Below, piece after piece: positions 1-7,898 of a stretch of DNA of 64,000 nucleotides. The position numbers and the translations under genes were made by a program. Positions within the stretch are counted from its first letter, which is position 1; every line of letters begins with the position of its first letter. Location of the stretch: contig JAZOBN010000005.1 in NCBI GenBank assembly GCA_045595965.1, positions 1-64,000 on the forward strand. The letters run 5' to 3'. The DNA comes from CAAGNP01 sp045595965 (lineage in GTDB: Bacteria; Bacteroidota; Bacteroidia; Bacteroidales; UBA932). The notes beneath the pieces are model-generated. The model was not told the DNA's origin. It made no database searches and saw only the letters and a list, made by a program, of their open reading frames with translations.

Positions 1-183
1 CCAAAGAATGATATGGGAAGACCAAGGAAAAAGAAACCTGAAGAGATGACAGAGCTGGAACGTCTCAGATACGAGAATGAGTGTCTGAGGGCTGAGAACG
101 CTCTGTTAAAAAAAGTGAAAGCCTTAGTAGAAGCAAGAGAAGCCCATCTCAGAGAGATTGGGCGGAAGCCATCCAAGAACTAA
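1..183 (+). CDS. IS3-family transposase OrfA, C-terminal part
   Basis: The frame is open from base 1 to a TAA at 181-183. It encodes the basic, coiled-coil end of an OrfA protein, with the family pattern ELERLRYENECLRAENALLK followed by KVKALVEAREAHL. This leucine-zipper region normally lets OrfA multimerise, while its N-terminal helix-turn-helix, which lies outside the window, binds the element ends. In IS3 elements OrfA alone represses transposition and a -1 frameshift makes the active OrfAB protein. The gene continues upstream of the window, so it is partial here only because of the window edge. Confidence 0.82.
   Translation, partial: PKNDMGRPRKKKPEEMTELERLRYENECLRAENALLKKVKALVEAREAHLREIGRKPSKN
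108..114 (+). promoter_or_regulatory. programmed -1 frameshift site (A AAA AAA)
   Basis: Seven A residues lie in OrfA codons TTA AAA AAA. A -1 slip puts ribosomes in the OrfB frame, which is open without a stop from before this run to 1016. This matches the X XXY YYZ slippery heptamer used by IS3 elements to make the OrfAB fusion. I did not model a downstream stimulatory stem-loop. Confidence 0.7.
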
Positions 184-224
184 GGCAGGAACATAATCTC
201 GAGATCCTTCTCGAGAAGACAGGG

Positions 225-1016
225 ATGGATAGGGCAACATTCTATTATCATACGAAAAGACTATCAGAACCTGATGGTTATGATGATGCCAGGACTGCAA
301 TCCGTAAGATATATGACCATCATAAAGGACGCTACGGATACCGAAGAATAACATCTCAACTGCGTAATGATGGTATAACTCTTAACCATAAGACCGTACA
401 GAAACTTATGGCGCAGATGAGTCTGTATGGAAAGAGAAAGAAGGCTAAATATAAGTCATATAAAGGCGAGATAGGCAAGATTGCTCCTAACGTCATAGAT
501 AGGGACTTTATCGCAACTGCTCCCAACCAGAAATGGACCACTGACGTTACTGAAGTCAAGATAAAAGATAAAAAGATATATCTTTCCCCTATCTTGGACA
601 TGTTCAATGGAGAGATTATATCCTACACTATCTCATACCATCCTGACCTAAAGATGGCAATGAAGATGCTGGATAAGGCGTTCAAGAAAACAGATATACC
701 CAAAGGACTGATTCTGCACTCTGATCAAGGATGGCAATATCAGCACTTGAGATATCAGAAAGCATTGAAAGACAAAGAAATAGTGCAAAGTATGTCTCGT
801 AAAGGCAATTGTCTGGACAATGCGATGATGGAGAACTTCTTTGGACTTATGAAGTCAGAGTTACTATATTTGCAGGAGTGGGACAGCGTAGAGCAGTTCG
901 CTAAGGAACTGGTTAAGTATATACACTACTACAATAATGATAGAATCAAACTGAGGCTAAATGGAAAAAGCCCGGTACAATACCGAGCTTTATTCCAATC
1001 TAAGAGCGCCTCTTAA
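225..1016 (+). CDS. IS3-family transposase OrfB (DDE integrase)
   Basis: Catalytic half of the transposase, which cuts and joins the element's ends. Residues 20-75 form an HTH_21-type region (GRYGYRRI), followed by an rve integrase core. The catalytic triad is visible as Asp107 (WTTDVTEV), Asp167 (LHSDQGW) and Glu203 (DNAMMENFF), with the conserved SRKGNCLDNA just before the Glu. The length of 263 aa is normal for a separately started OrfB. The same frame stays open upstream to the slippery site at 108-114, so the main product is probably an OrfAB fusion and ATG 225 an internal start. No truncation or internal stop is seen. The nearest subgroup may be IS150, judged only from end sequence and motifs. 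Confidence 0.93.
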   Translation: MDRATFYYHTKRLSEPDGYDDARTAIRKIYDHHKGRYGYRRITSQLRNDGITLNHKTVQKLMAQMSLYGKRKKAKYKSYKGEIGKIAPNVIDRDFIATAPNQKWTTDVTEVKIKDKKIYLSPILDMFNGEIISYTISYHPDLKMAMKMLDKAFKKTDIPKGLILHSDQGWQYQHLRYQKALKDKEIVQSMSRKGNCLDNAMMENFFGLMKSELLYLQEWDSVEQFAKELVKYIHYYNNDRIKLRLNGKSPVQYRALFQSKSAS

Positions 1017-1020
1017 TAAT

Positions 1021-1052
1021 GTTAAACCGTCCAACTTTTGGGGGTCACATCA
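1021..1052 (+). repeat. right inverted repeat of the IS3-family element
   Basis: GTTAAACCGTCCAACTTTTG followed by GGGGTCACATCA. Read on the minus strand it starts TGATGTGACCCCC, with the TG dinucleotide expected at an IS3-type tip. The exact last base is inferred, as the partner repeat is not in the window. Confidence 0.65.
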
Positions 1053-1095
1053 CTTTACGGCAGTCGCTATTTTTTTATTGCATGTCAGTGAGATT

Positions 1096-2100
1096 TTACT
1101 CTACCGGAGTCTCTATGACCCTTGTGCTGAAAATATAAGAGTAATCCCCTGTCTGATTTTTACATAATCTTTCGATCTCGTTCCCTTTACTGTCAAGGAT
1201 GACCATGGTGTCACCTTTATATTCTGAAACATAGACCCTTTTTGTGTTCGAAGATCTCCCTACACCGCTAATCTGGAACCCTTTGTGGAAAGTTGTGTAA
1301 GTTTCACTTTCAAGATCCACAAGATAGACATTGTCCCCACTGTATGTAAGTAGTGTAGTATTGCTTGTCCCATATACGATTCTCCCCTTGGGGCCCACAG
1401 GAACCTCTATGATCTTTTTGAACTTTCTGGAATTTGTGTCAAAGATCCCAACTCCGTAATCTTTTAATGATACAATGATGGAATTGCTCATAGTGGGGAT
1501 AAATTCCATCACTTCGGCAGGGGCTTCTATGGTGTAATCGAGGGTGCGGGAGGTGTTACCATACATCTCTATCCCGTTTTTCCCCCCTATGTAGGTGAAG
1601 AGTCTGTCAACATATATTGCATTTCCACCTTGGTTGATGTTGTCAATCTTGGTTACAAATTTATAACCGTTAGTGCTGTATACACTGACAAACGATGTGT
1701 CTGCAGGGTGTTCACCTCTATTGAGGATATAAAGATTTGAGCTTGCAAAGCAGTATGCAGTAGGTCTCTGAAGATCGAACAGTATGCTTTTCTCCATAAT
1801 CTTGAATTGGCTTAGCGATACTGTAGCCAATGCATCGGGGTCTGATGTGAGGAGAAAACCGACACTGCTGTCATCAATGAAGATCCCTTGCAGTTCCCCT
1901 TCTAAAGGGGTGTCGTTGGATTCTCTGAGTGAGTAATCTTCATAAACCATATCATCCTCATTGAATCCGGTGATATTGAGATTTCCGTCATTCCCTTCGT
2001 TTATCAGTAAGGCAACATTGTACTGGTCGTATGAGACTATATTCCTGTCGCAAGAGATCAGGAGGGCTGCTGTCAATAGCAGAAATAAAATTCTCTTCAT
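1096..2100 (-). CDS. lipoprotein of unknown function, probable beta-propeller
   Basis: I do not recognise a named family. The N-terminus MKRILFLLLTAALLISC is a lipoprotein signal peptide with the lipidated Cys at residue 17, so the mature protein sits on a membrane outside the cytoplasm. The remaining 317 residues alternate short hydrophobic strands with phrases such as NIYVLNRGEHPADTSFVSVY-type and TYIGGKNGIEMYGN, a pattern like YncE or DUF5074 surface propeller proteins of Bacteroidota; this is an inference from texture. It is the last gene of the yigZ-pyrB-pyrI run, 8 bases after pyrI. That spacing suggests co-transcription, but not a role in pyrimidine synthesis. The IS3 element begins about 44 bases past its stop codon. 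Confidence 0.72.
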   Translation of the reverse strand: MKRILFLLLTAALLISCDRNIVSYDQYNVALLINEGNDGNLNITGFNEDDMVYEDYSLRESNDTPLEGELQGIFIDDSSVGFLLTSDPDALATVSLSQFKIMEKSILFDLQRPTAYCFASSNLYILNRGEHPADTSFVSVYSTNGYKFVTKIDNINQGGNAIYVDRLFTYIGGKNGIEMYGNTSRTLDYTIEAPAEVMEFIPTMSNSIIVSLKDYGVGIFDTNSRKFKKIIEVPVGPKGRIVYGTSNTTLLTYSGDNVYLVDLESETYTTFHKGFQISGVGRSSNTKRVYVSEYKGDTMVILDSKGNEIERLCKNQTGDYSYIFSTRVIETPVE

Positions 2101-2108
2101 ATAGTGTA

Positions 2109-2582
2109 TTAACCTTCAGTTATAATTTTCATGTTCTCTGAACTTGTATCCTTTTCGCAGTAGTGGCAATGGAGCTTGAGAACTCCTTCTTCGTATTTTG
2201 TCCTGAATTTTGTGGTTATCGGCTGGTGATTGGTGATGCATTTGGGATTTGCACACTTGACGATGCCGACAATCTCTTCAGGTACTTTAAGCACTTTTTT
2301 CTCTATAACTTCGAATTCCCTGATGATGTTTATTTTTGCCTCAGGGGCTACAAGGGCCACCTTATTGATCTCTGTCTCTTCAAAAAATCTGTCAGAGACT
2401 TTTATGATGGCTTTCTTCCCCAACAGCTTGCTGTCGAGGTTCATCCCGAATGTGATCTGGTTGTTGCAACTTTTCAGTCCAAGGATAGAGATTACTTTGA
2501 AAAGTTGGTTTGCAGGGATATGATCTAGTACAGTGCCGTTTTTGATTGCGCTGACTTTCAATTCTTTTCCACCTTTTTCCAT
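2109..2582 (-). CDS. pyrI: aspartate carbamoyltransferase regulatory subunit
   Basis: Regulatory chain of the two-subunit aspartate transcarbamoylase; it binds nucleotide effectors and holds catalytic trimers together. The N-terminal ferredoxin-like nucleotide domain covers about residues 8-100. The C-terminal structural zinc site is complete: Cys110 and Cys115 (CANPKC) and Cys139 and Cys142 (CHYC), the Cx4C...Cx2C arrangement of the family. The length of 157 aa is typical. It follows pyrB by 25 bases on the same strand, the order in which the holoenzyme genes are normally found, so feedback control of the first committed pyrimidine step is expected to be intact. Confidence 0.96.
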   Translation of the reverse strand: MEKGGKELKVSAIKNGTVLDHIPANQLFKVISILGLKSCNNQITFGMNLDSKLLGKKAIIKVSDRFFEETEINKVALVAPEAKINIIREFEVIEKKVLKVPEEIVGIVKCANPKCITNHQPITTKFRTKYEEGVLKLHCHYCEKDTSSENMKIITEG

Positions 2583-2607
2583 ATTTGTTGTCTGATTGTG
2601 TCTGTTA

Positions 2608-3513
2608 TTATTTGTATCCGAGAAGGTAAGCTATAATTGCCATTCTGACATACACGCCGTTTTCTGCCTGTTTGAAATAGTATGCGTGTTTTGTTTCATC
2701 CACATCCTGTGCAATCTCTGTGACGCGGGGAAGGGGGTGGAGAATTTTCATGTTCTCTTTTGCCCCTGAAAGCATAGATGCATTGAGATTGTATATGTTT
2801 TTTACCTTCTCATACTCCATAGGGTCTGTGAATCTTTCCTGCTGGACACGGGTCATATAGAGAATATCACAGTCGTTGATGTTCCCCTCAAGTTCGCGAG
2901 TTTCTGTGTATGGTATCCCTTTGGTGTCAAGGAAGTCCTTGTACTCCTGAGGCATCATAAGCTCATCTGGTGCAGTGAATGTAAAATGAGGGTTGAAATG
3001 GGACATTGCCTGTAGGAGAGAGTGGACTGTCCTGCCATATTTCAAGTCTCCCACCATATTTATTTTTATATCATTAAGCCTTCCCTGGGTCTGCTTGATG
3101 GTGTAGAGGTCAAGCATTGTCTGTGAAGGGTGCTGATTGGCTCCGTCTCCTGCATTGATAACAGGAACAGAAGCAACTTCAGAGGCATATCTTGCAGCAC
3201 CCTCAAGTGGGTGCCTCATTACGATCAGGTCGACGTAATTGGATACCATTTTGATGGTGTCTTTCAATGTCTCACCTTTGCTTACACTGGTGTTACCTGC
3301 ATCTGAAAATCCGATAACCCTGGCCCCAAGCCTGTTGGACGCAGTTTCAAAACTCAAGCGGGTGCGGGTCGATGGTTCAAAGAAGAGGGTCGCTATGATT
3401 TTGTCGTGCAGAATGGTCTGCACTTTGTTCTTTTCGAATTCCTGTGCGACGTCCAGAATGTGGAGCATCTCTTCTTTTGTAAAATCGTGGATGGAAATAA
3501 GACTCTTCGGCAT
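2608..3513 (-). CDS. pyrB: aspartate carbamoyltransferase catalytic subunit
   Basis: Condenses carbamoyl phosphate with L-aspartate to give carbamoyl-aspartate, the committed step of pyrimidine synthesis, in the cytoplasm. Carbamoyl-phosphate contacts are visible: FFEPSTRTRLSF (the STRT loop at 48-51), SVSKGET with the mobile-loop Lys79, HPLEGAARYA at 101-110 and GANQHPSQT near 125-132. The aspartate-domain motif HPLPRVTEI is near the C-terminus. The 301 aa length fits a catalytic chain that pairs with a separate PyrI, which is encoded immediately downstream. No promoter box was seen in the 15 bases to yigZ, so it is probably transcribed with yigZ. Confidence 0.97.
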   Translation of the reverse strand: MPKSLISIHDFTKEEMLHILDVAQEFEKNKVQTILHDKIIATLFFEPSTRTRLSFETASNRLGARVIGFSDAGNTSVSKGETLKDTIKMVSNYVDLIVMRHPLEGAARYASEVASVPVINAGDGANQHPSQTMLDLYTIKQTQGRLNDIKINMVGDLKYGRTVHSLLQAMSHFNPHFTFTAPDELMMPQEYKDFLDTKGIPYTETRELEGNINDCDILYMTRVQQERFTDPMEYEKVKNIYNLNASMLSGAKENMKILHPLPRVTEIAQDVDETKHAYYFKQAENGVYVRMAIIAYLLGYK

Positions 3514-3528
3514 TGTTTTATGTTTTAT

Positions 3529-4158
3529 TTATTCTTTTTCTTCAGTTTCGTAACAAGTTTTCTGGAGTTCGGCAATCTTTGTGACGCATTCGACAAATTT
3601 CTCTTCATCTCTAAGTCTTACTCTGGTGTCAATTTCGCACATATTGTCAAACTGTTGTCTGTTGGGGGAGAGGTTAAAATCTTTGATGATTTTCATTACG
3701 TCATTCATCCTCTCATATCCGAAACGGATTGTGTACCCTTCAGATGCTATTTTTTCTATTATTTCAGAATTGAGCAATACATCAGAAGTTGCGCTTTTGT
3801 ACGCTTTGATCAGCCCCGGAACTCCAAGCTTGATCCCTCCAAAGTATCTGACCACAACAATGAGAATGTCGCTCAGTTCATTTGACAGAATCTGACCATA
3901 TATTGGCCGACCTGCTGTTGACGATGGCTCTCCGTCATCATTTGCCCGCCATATCTCCCCTTTGTAGCCGAGTCTGTATGCGTAGCAATGGTGCCTTGCA
4001 TCGAAAAATTCTTTCTTGATTCTGGAAATGTGTTCTTTTATCTCTGTTTCACTCTCTACGGGAAATGCGAATGACAGAAATTTACTCCCCTTATCCTTGT
4101 AGATGCCTTTTGAGGGGGCTGAAATGCTTTTATAACAATCAGAATATTTAATTTCCAT
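3529..4158 (-). CDS. YigZ/IMPACT family protein (UPF0029)
   Basis: Member of the YigZ/IMPACT family, whose bacterial role is not settled; eukaryotic IMPACT regulates the GCN2 stress kinase. The N-terminal family core is clear: KGSKFLSFAFPV, then FDARHHCYAYRLG, DDGEPSSTAGRPI and VVVRYFGGIKLGVPGLI, which together form the conserved basic/His-rich face. The C-terminal 70 residues resemble the DUF1949 ferredoxin-like domain. I chose ATG 4158 (MEIKYSDC...). An upstream TTG at 4170 would lie inside the promoter box at 4168-4175, so it cannot be a real start if that promoter is used. First gene of the run leading into pyrB and pyrI. Confidence 0.9.
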   Translation of the reverse strand: MEIKYSDCYKSISAPSKGIYKDKGSKFLSFAFPVESETEIKEHISRIKKEFFDARHHCYAYRLGYKGEIWRANDDGEPSSTAGRPIYGQILSNELSDILIVVVRYFGGIKLGVPGLIKAYKSATSDVLLNSEIIEKIASEGYTIRFGYERMNDVMKIIKDFNLSPNRQQFDNMCEIDTRVRLRDEEKFVECVTKIAELQKTCYETEEKE

Positions 4159-4167
4159 TTCAGAGTA

Positions 4168-4175
4168 CAAAGATA
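4168..4175 (-). promoter_or_regulatory. -7 promoter box TATCTTTG ahead of yigZ-pyrB-pyrI
   Basis: Exact TAnnTTTG match on the minus strand, ending 9 bases before ATG 4158. The expected transcript would have a leader of only a few bases. No clear -33 TTTG partner was seen. Confidence 0.6.
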
Positions 4176-4229
4176 TGTTTTTTGAACTATATTTTTATAG
4201 AATGTGGACTCCTTTTTCAAAAAAAAGCG

Positions 4230-4237
4230 TATCTTTG
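4230..4237 (+). promoter_or_regulatory. -7 promoter box TATCTTTG ahead of the pRiA4b-like gene and miaA
   Basis: Exact TAnnTTTG match 30 bases before ATG 4268 in an otherwise A/T-rich gap between divergent genes; it mirrors the identical box of yigZ on the other strand. Confidence 0.6.
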
Positions 4238-4267
4238 ATTATATGGATATGAATAATATTATTTGTT

Positions 4268-4753
4268 ATGGTTTATAAGTATAGAGCAACACTTCCCAAA
4301 CACAAATCTTTTTTGAGGGAGTATGATATAAAAGGGGAGACAAGCCTCTTCAAACTCCATGAGTTTCTTCAAAATGACCTCGGCTTTTCCCCTGACCAGA
4401 TGGTTTTGTTCAAAGGGGTAGATGAGGATGGCGTGGTTTTGAGAAAATATGGACTTTTTGATCTGGGGGACGGTTCGATGGATAGAGTCTCACTTGAGAA
4501 AACACTCTCTCGCGGTGAAGTTGCACTACATTATGTATATAATCTGCAACAGAACCTATATATAATTTTGACATTTGTTTCGGAATCTGAGTTCCTTATC
4601 AAGGAATCATATCCCCGTCTGTTGGTGGAAAAGGGGAGAAATCCGGACCAGTTCTCTGCTGAATATGATGATTTTGGCTCTTTTGATGAGGTGGATGAGT
4701 TCTCGGCTGATGGTGTAGTGGATGAATTTGAAGGAGATTCTCAGGAGTATTAA
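4268..4753 (+). CDS. plasmid pRiA4b ORF3-like protein with acidic tail
   Basis: A 161 aa protein whose N-terminal two thirds match the pRiA4b ORF3-like fold: YKYRATLPKHKSFLREYDIKG, then LFKLHEFLQNDLGFSPDQM and a central HYVYNLQQNLYIILTFV strand pair. Its molecular role is unknown. The last 35-40 residues are strongly acidic (for example DDFGSFDEVDEF), a common end in Bacteroidetes members. It ends three bases before the miaA start, so the two are co-transcribed from the box at 4230-4237. The pairing hints at a general expression or housekeeping role; the family name only records a plasmid first sighting and does not imply mobility here. Confidence 0.75.
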   Translation: MVYKYRATLPKHKSFLREYDIKGETSLFKLHEFLQNDLGFSPDQMVLFKGVDEDGVVLRKYGLFDLGDGSMDRVSLEKTLSRGEVALHYVYNLQQNLYIILTFVSESEFLIKESYPRLLVEKGRNPDQFSAEYDDFGSFDEVDEFSADGVVDEFEGDSQEY

Positions 4754-4756
4754 AAT

Positions 4757-5587
4757 ATGGGAAAGGAGCTGACAGTCATAGTCGGACCTACTGCAGTGGG
4801 TAAGACAGATTACAGTATCGGTCTTGCCAAGGAGTATGGTTCTCCCATAATCTCATGCGATTCGCGTCAAATTTATAAAGAGATGCGGATAGGGACTGCA
4901 CCCCCCTCCCAGGAACAATTGGCCGCAGTCAGGCACTACTTTATATTCTCGCACTCTGTCTCCCAGTACTATACGGCAGGAAAATATGAACTTGAGGCCC
5001 TTGAACTCATAAACGAACTTTTTAAGTCCCACGACAGGCTGATTGTGGTCGGTGGATCGGGATTGTATGTGGATGCGTTGTGTTATGGACTTGATGATTT
5101 CCCCCCCGCAGATATTGAATTGAGAAATACACTGATGCACCGGCTTGAGACAGAGGGGCTTGAGTCTTTGAGAATGGAACTTAAAAAGCTTGATCCCGAA
5201 TCCTATTACGATATTGATATAGCAAACAGACAAAGGGTTGTCAGGGCCCTTGAGGTTAATCTGATGACCGGGAGGAAGTTCTCTTCTTTCAAGTCAAACA
5301 AGATCAAGGAGAGACCGTTCAAGATAAACAAGATTGTGATGTCGCTACCTCGAGAGGAGTTGTATGACAAAATAAACAGGAGGGTCGATATGATGTTTGA
5401 TGCAGGACTTGTACAAGAGGTGGAGGGGTTGATGCACTACCGGCATATGCCAGCTCTTCAGACTGTGGGGTATAAGGAGATTTTTGATTACTTTGATGGA
5501 AAACATTCGCTGGATGTGGCGAAGGATCTGATAAAGAGAAATTCAAGGAGATATGCAAAAAGGCAGATTACCTATTTCAAAAGGTAA
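4757..5587 (+). CDS. miaA: tRNA dimethylallyltransferase
   Basis: Transfers a dimethylallyl group to N6 of A37 in tRNAs reading UNN codons, which steadies codon pairing. The P-loop GPTAVGKT is at 10-17. It is followed by SCDSRQIYKEM (the Asp is catalytic in the family), the RHYFIFSHSV region that replaces the usual HHLID segment, VVGGSGLY, and the tRNA-binding NRQRVVRALEV and LQTVGYKE motifs. The C-terminus KRNSRRYAKRQITYFKR is the family's conserved end. At 276 aa it is a little shorter than the E. coli enzyme, as is usual in Bacteroidota. Its stop codon lies inside the terminator stem at 5562-5602. Confidence 0.95.
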   Translation: MGKELTVIVGPTAVGKTDYSIGLAKEYGSPIISCDSRQIYKEMRIGTAPPSQEQLAAVRHYFIFSHSVSQYYTAGKYELEALELINELFKSHDRLIVVGGSGLYVDALCYGLDDFPPADIELRNTLMHRLETEGLESLRMELKKLDPESYYDIDIANRQRVVRALEVNLMTGRKFSSFKSNKIKERPFKINKIVMSLPREELYDKINRRVDMMFDAGLVQEVEGLMHYRHMPALQTVGYKEIFDYFDGKHSLDVAKDLIKRNSRRYAKRQITYFKR

Positions 5588-5602
5588 CCTGCCTTTTATT
5601 TT
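5562..5602 (+). terminator. two-way intrinsic terminator between miaA and recQ
   Basis: Stem GGCAGATTACCT (5562-5573) pairs with AGGTAACCTGCC (5582-5593) with one internal mismatch, an 8-base loop, and TTTTATTTT after it. Five A residues at 5557-5561 supply a U-run on the minus strand, so the hairpin can end recQ transcripts too. The miaA stop codon is inside the right arm. Confidence 0.88.
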
Positions 5603-5613
5603 GCAGTGAATTG

Positions 5614-7830
5614 TCAGTTGGCAAGTTCTGACATGAACTTGATCCTTACAAGTCTGACCTCTTCTTCACTATAATCTGGTCCAAGCTCTTTCATCGCCTC
5701 AAGTACAGAGTCAGAAGTTGCCTCGTGTCTGAAATACTCGTAGATGTCATCAATTTTGTCTTCATCTATGGCTTGGCGGAGGTAGTAGTCGATATTGATC
5801 TTTGTCCCCGAATGGACTATAGTCTCTATCTCTTCAATCAACTCCAGCATGTCGAGTTTCTTGGTGTCAGCAATGTCTTCAAGTGGGATCTTCCTGTCAA
5901 TGCTTTGGACAATATATACCTTGTTGGCAGATTTGTTTACTACTGATTTGATTACTATATCGTTGGGTCTGTCAATCTCGTTTTCTTCAACATACTTCTC
6001 AATCAGAGCAAGGAACTCTTTCCCATATTTCTTCGCTTTACCTTCTCCTACTCCCTGACAATTTTTTAACTCATCCACTGTGATAGGGTACTGAAGTGAC
6101 ATATCTTCAAGCGAGGGGTCGGTAAAAATTACAAACGGGGGGAGATTGAGCCTCTTGGAGAGTGAGTGGCGGACATCTTTAAGCATGGCAAAAAGAACAG
6201 GATCAGCCCCACCTGTAGCGGCATTTTTGCTATTTCCGATGATAACTTCATCATCTTCATCGTCTTCATCCCCATCGGTGAACTCTCTGTCCTCGGTCAG
6301 CATGATCTGATATGGGTTTCTGAAGAACTCTTCTCCCTCTTGTGTGACAAATATCAATCCGTATTGTTCTACCTCTTTGTCCAGCAGGTGAAGAATAATG
6401 CCTTGTCTGATAACAGCAAGCCAGAAACGGGCACCTTTGTCTTTGCCGATTCCGTAAAGTTCGTGTTTGTGGTGCTCATATGACTTTATGAGCGAGTTGC
6501 TCACTCCGGCGAGAATGTTGGCAAGATGTTCCGCTTTGAAGAGCTCTTTCATTGATTTTACAAGCTCGATAACGATAAGCATCTCCTCCTGACCGTTGAA
6601 CATCTTCTTAGGGTGGAGACAGTTGTCGCAATTCCCACAATTCTCTTCATGGTACTCCTCTCCAAAATAGTTGAGGATGATTTTCCTGCGGCATCTGTTA
6701 GATTCTGCATAGGTAACTGTCTCGAGAAGGAGCTGTTTGCCGATTTCCTGCTCCGATACAGGTTTCCCCTGCATGAACTTTTCAAGTTTCTGTATATCTT
6801 TATAACTGTAGAATGCGATACATTGCCCCTCTTTGCCATCTCTCCCTGCACGCCCTGTCTCCTGGTAGTACCCCTCAAGGCTTTTGGGGATATCGTAGTG
6901 TATCACAAAGCGTACATCGGGCTTGTCAATGCCCATCCCGAAGGCGATAGTTGCTACAATTACATCGACCTCTTCCATCAGAAACGCATCCTGATTCTTA
7001 GCTCTGGTGGAAGCATCCATACCTGCGTGGTAGGGGAGTGCCTTGATCCCGTTAACATTGAGAAACTCTGCCATCTCTTCCACCTTTTTTCTGCTGAGGC
7101 AGTAGATAATGCCCGATTTCCCACTGTTGTTCTTGATGAATTTTATTATTTCCCTCTTTACATTGGTCTTGTCACGTACTTCGTAGTATAGATTTTTCCT
7201 GTTGAAGGAGTCTTTGAATACCGAAGCATTTTGCATTGAGAGGTTCTTCTGGATGTCGGACTGGACTTTAGGGGTTGCAGTTGCAGTGAGCGCAATAATA
7301 GGTGCAACTCCAATCTCTTCTACGATGCTTCTGATTCTTCTGTACTCTGGTCTGAAGTCGTGACCCCATTCAGAGATACAGTGGGCCTCATCTATTGCGT
7401 AGAAAGATATCTTCAGCTGTTTGAGAAGTAGGATGTTCTCATCTTTGGTAAGGGACTCAGGGGCTACATAAAGGAGCTTGGTAACACCTGACAGGAGATC
7501 ATCTTTTACCTCCTGTATCTGACTTTTGTTCAGTGATGAGTTGAGGAAATGTGCTACCCCCTCTTTGTTTTTGTTGGCAACAAAGCCTCGGATTGCATCT
7601 ACCTGGTTTTTCATCAATGCAATCAGAGGAGAGATTACAATTGCTGTTCCTGGAAGGACAAGTGCTGGGAGCTGGTAGCAAAGAGATTTACCCCCCCCTG
7701 TGGGCATAAGGACAAATGTGTCGTGACCGTTTACAAGGTTCTTTATAATCTCTTCCTGTTCACCCTTAAAAGAGTCAAAACCAAAGAACTCTTTTAACTT
7801 AATTTGTAATTCAGCAGAACTAATCTCCAT
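5614..7830 (-). CDS. recQ: ATP-dependent DNA helicase RecQ
   Basis: 3'-5' superfamily 2 helicase for recombination and stalled-fork repair. Motif 0 (GFDSFKGEQ), Walker A MPTGGGKS near 42-49, DEAHCISEWGHDFRPEY, the SALTATAT-type ALTATATPKVQ and the helicase C motif YYQETGRAGRDG are all present. The RQC zinc site follows as CRRKIILNYFGE with the CGNCDNC cluster. A winged-helix part and an HRDC domain (GVGEGKAKKYGKEF) come next, with a further C-terminal extension of about 110 residues. At 738 aa it exceeds E. coli RecQ (about 610) mainly because of that extension and an Asp/Glu-rich linker near residue 520. ATG 7830 gives a normal N-terminus. It converges with miaA. Confidence 0.96.
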   Translation of the reverse strand: MEISSAELQIKLKEFFGFDSFKGEQEEIIKNLVNGHDTFVLMPTGGGKSLCYQLPALVLPGTAIVISPLIALMKNQVDAIRGFVANKNKEGVAHFLNSSLNKSQIQEVKDDLLSGVTKLLYVAPESLTKDENILLLKQLKISFYAIDEAHCISEWGHDFRPEYRRIRSIVEEIGVAPIIALTATATPKVQSDIQKNLSMQNASVFKDSFNRKNLYYEVRDKTNVKREIIKFIKNNSGKSGIIYCLSRKKVEEMAEFLNVNGIKALPYHAGMDASTRAKNQDAFLMEEVDVIVATIAFGMGIDKPDVRFVIHYDIPKSLEGYYQETGRAGRDGKEGQCIAFYSYKDIQKLEKFMQGKPVSEQEIGKQLLLETVTYAESNRCRRKIILNYFGEEYHEENCGNCDNCLHPKKMFNGQEEMLIVIELVKSMKELFKAEHLANILAGVSNSLIKSYEHHKHELYGIGKDKGARFWLAVIRQGIILHLLDKEVEQYGLIFVTQEGEEFFRNPYQIMLTEDREFTDGDEDDEDDEVIIGNSKNAATGGADPVLFAMLKDVRHSLSKRLNLPPFVIFTDPSLEDMSLQYPITVDELKNCQGVGEGKAKKYGKEFLALIEKYVEENEIDRPNDIVIKSVVNKSANKVYIVQSIDRKIPLEDIADTKKLDMLELIEEIETIVHSGTKINIDYYLRQAIDEDKIDDIYEYFRHEATSDSVLEAMKELGPDYSEEEVRLVRIKFMSELAN

Positions 7831-7837
7831 AATTTAT

Positions 7838-7845
7838 TACCTTTG
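7838..7845 (+). promoter_or_regulatory. -7 promoter box TACCTTTG ahead of kdsD
   Basis: Exact TAnnTTTG match 53 bases before ATG 7899, between divergent recQ and kdsD. The leader between is very A/T-rich. Confidence 0.5.
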
Positions 7846-7898
7846 TGCCCTCTAAAATACCAATTATTTTGAATAATAGGAAAAAATTTTTTTGAATA

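Larger units (their letters stand above)
1..1052 (+). mobile_element. IS3-family insertion sequence, right part (left end outside window)
   Basis: Seen: the end of an OrfA frame, a run of seven A, a complete OrfB with a DDE integrase core, and then a sequence which read backwards begins TGATGTGACCCCC and continues AAAAGTTGG, the usual look of IS3-family ends (compare the IS150 end TGTACTGACCCC). Inference: the element ends near 1052. The left inverted repeat and target duplication lie outside, so intactness cannot be judged, but both visible frames are unbroken. It sits about 44 bases past the stop of the lipoprotein gene on the other strand, which it does not interrupt. Confidence 0.88.

Noticed and set aside
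4159..4170. Longer yigZ from a TTG at 4170
   Set aside because: The TTG lies inside the promoter box and the next ATG gives the normal family start.
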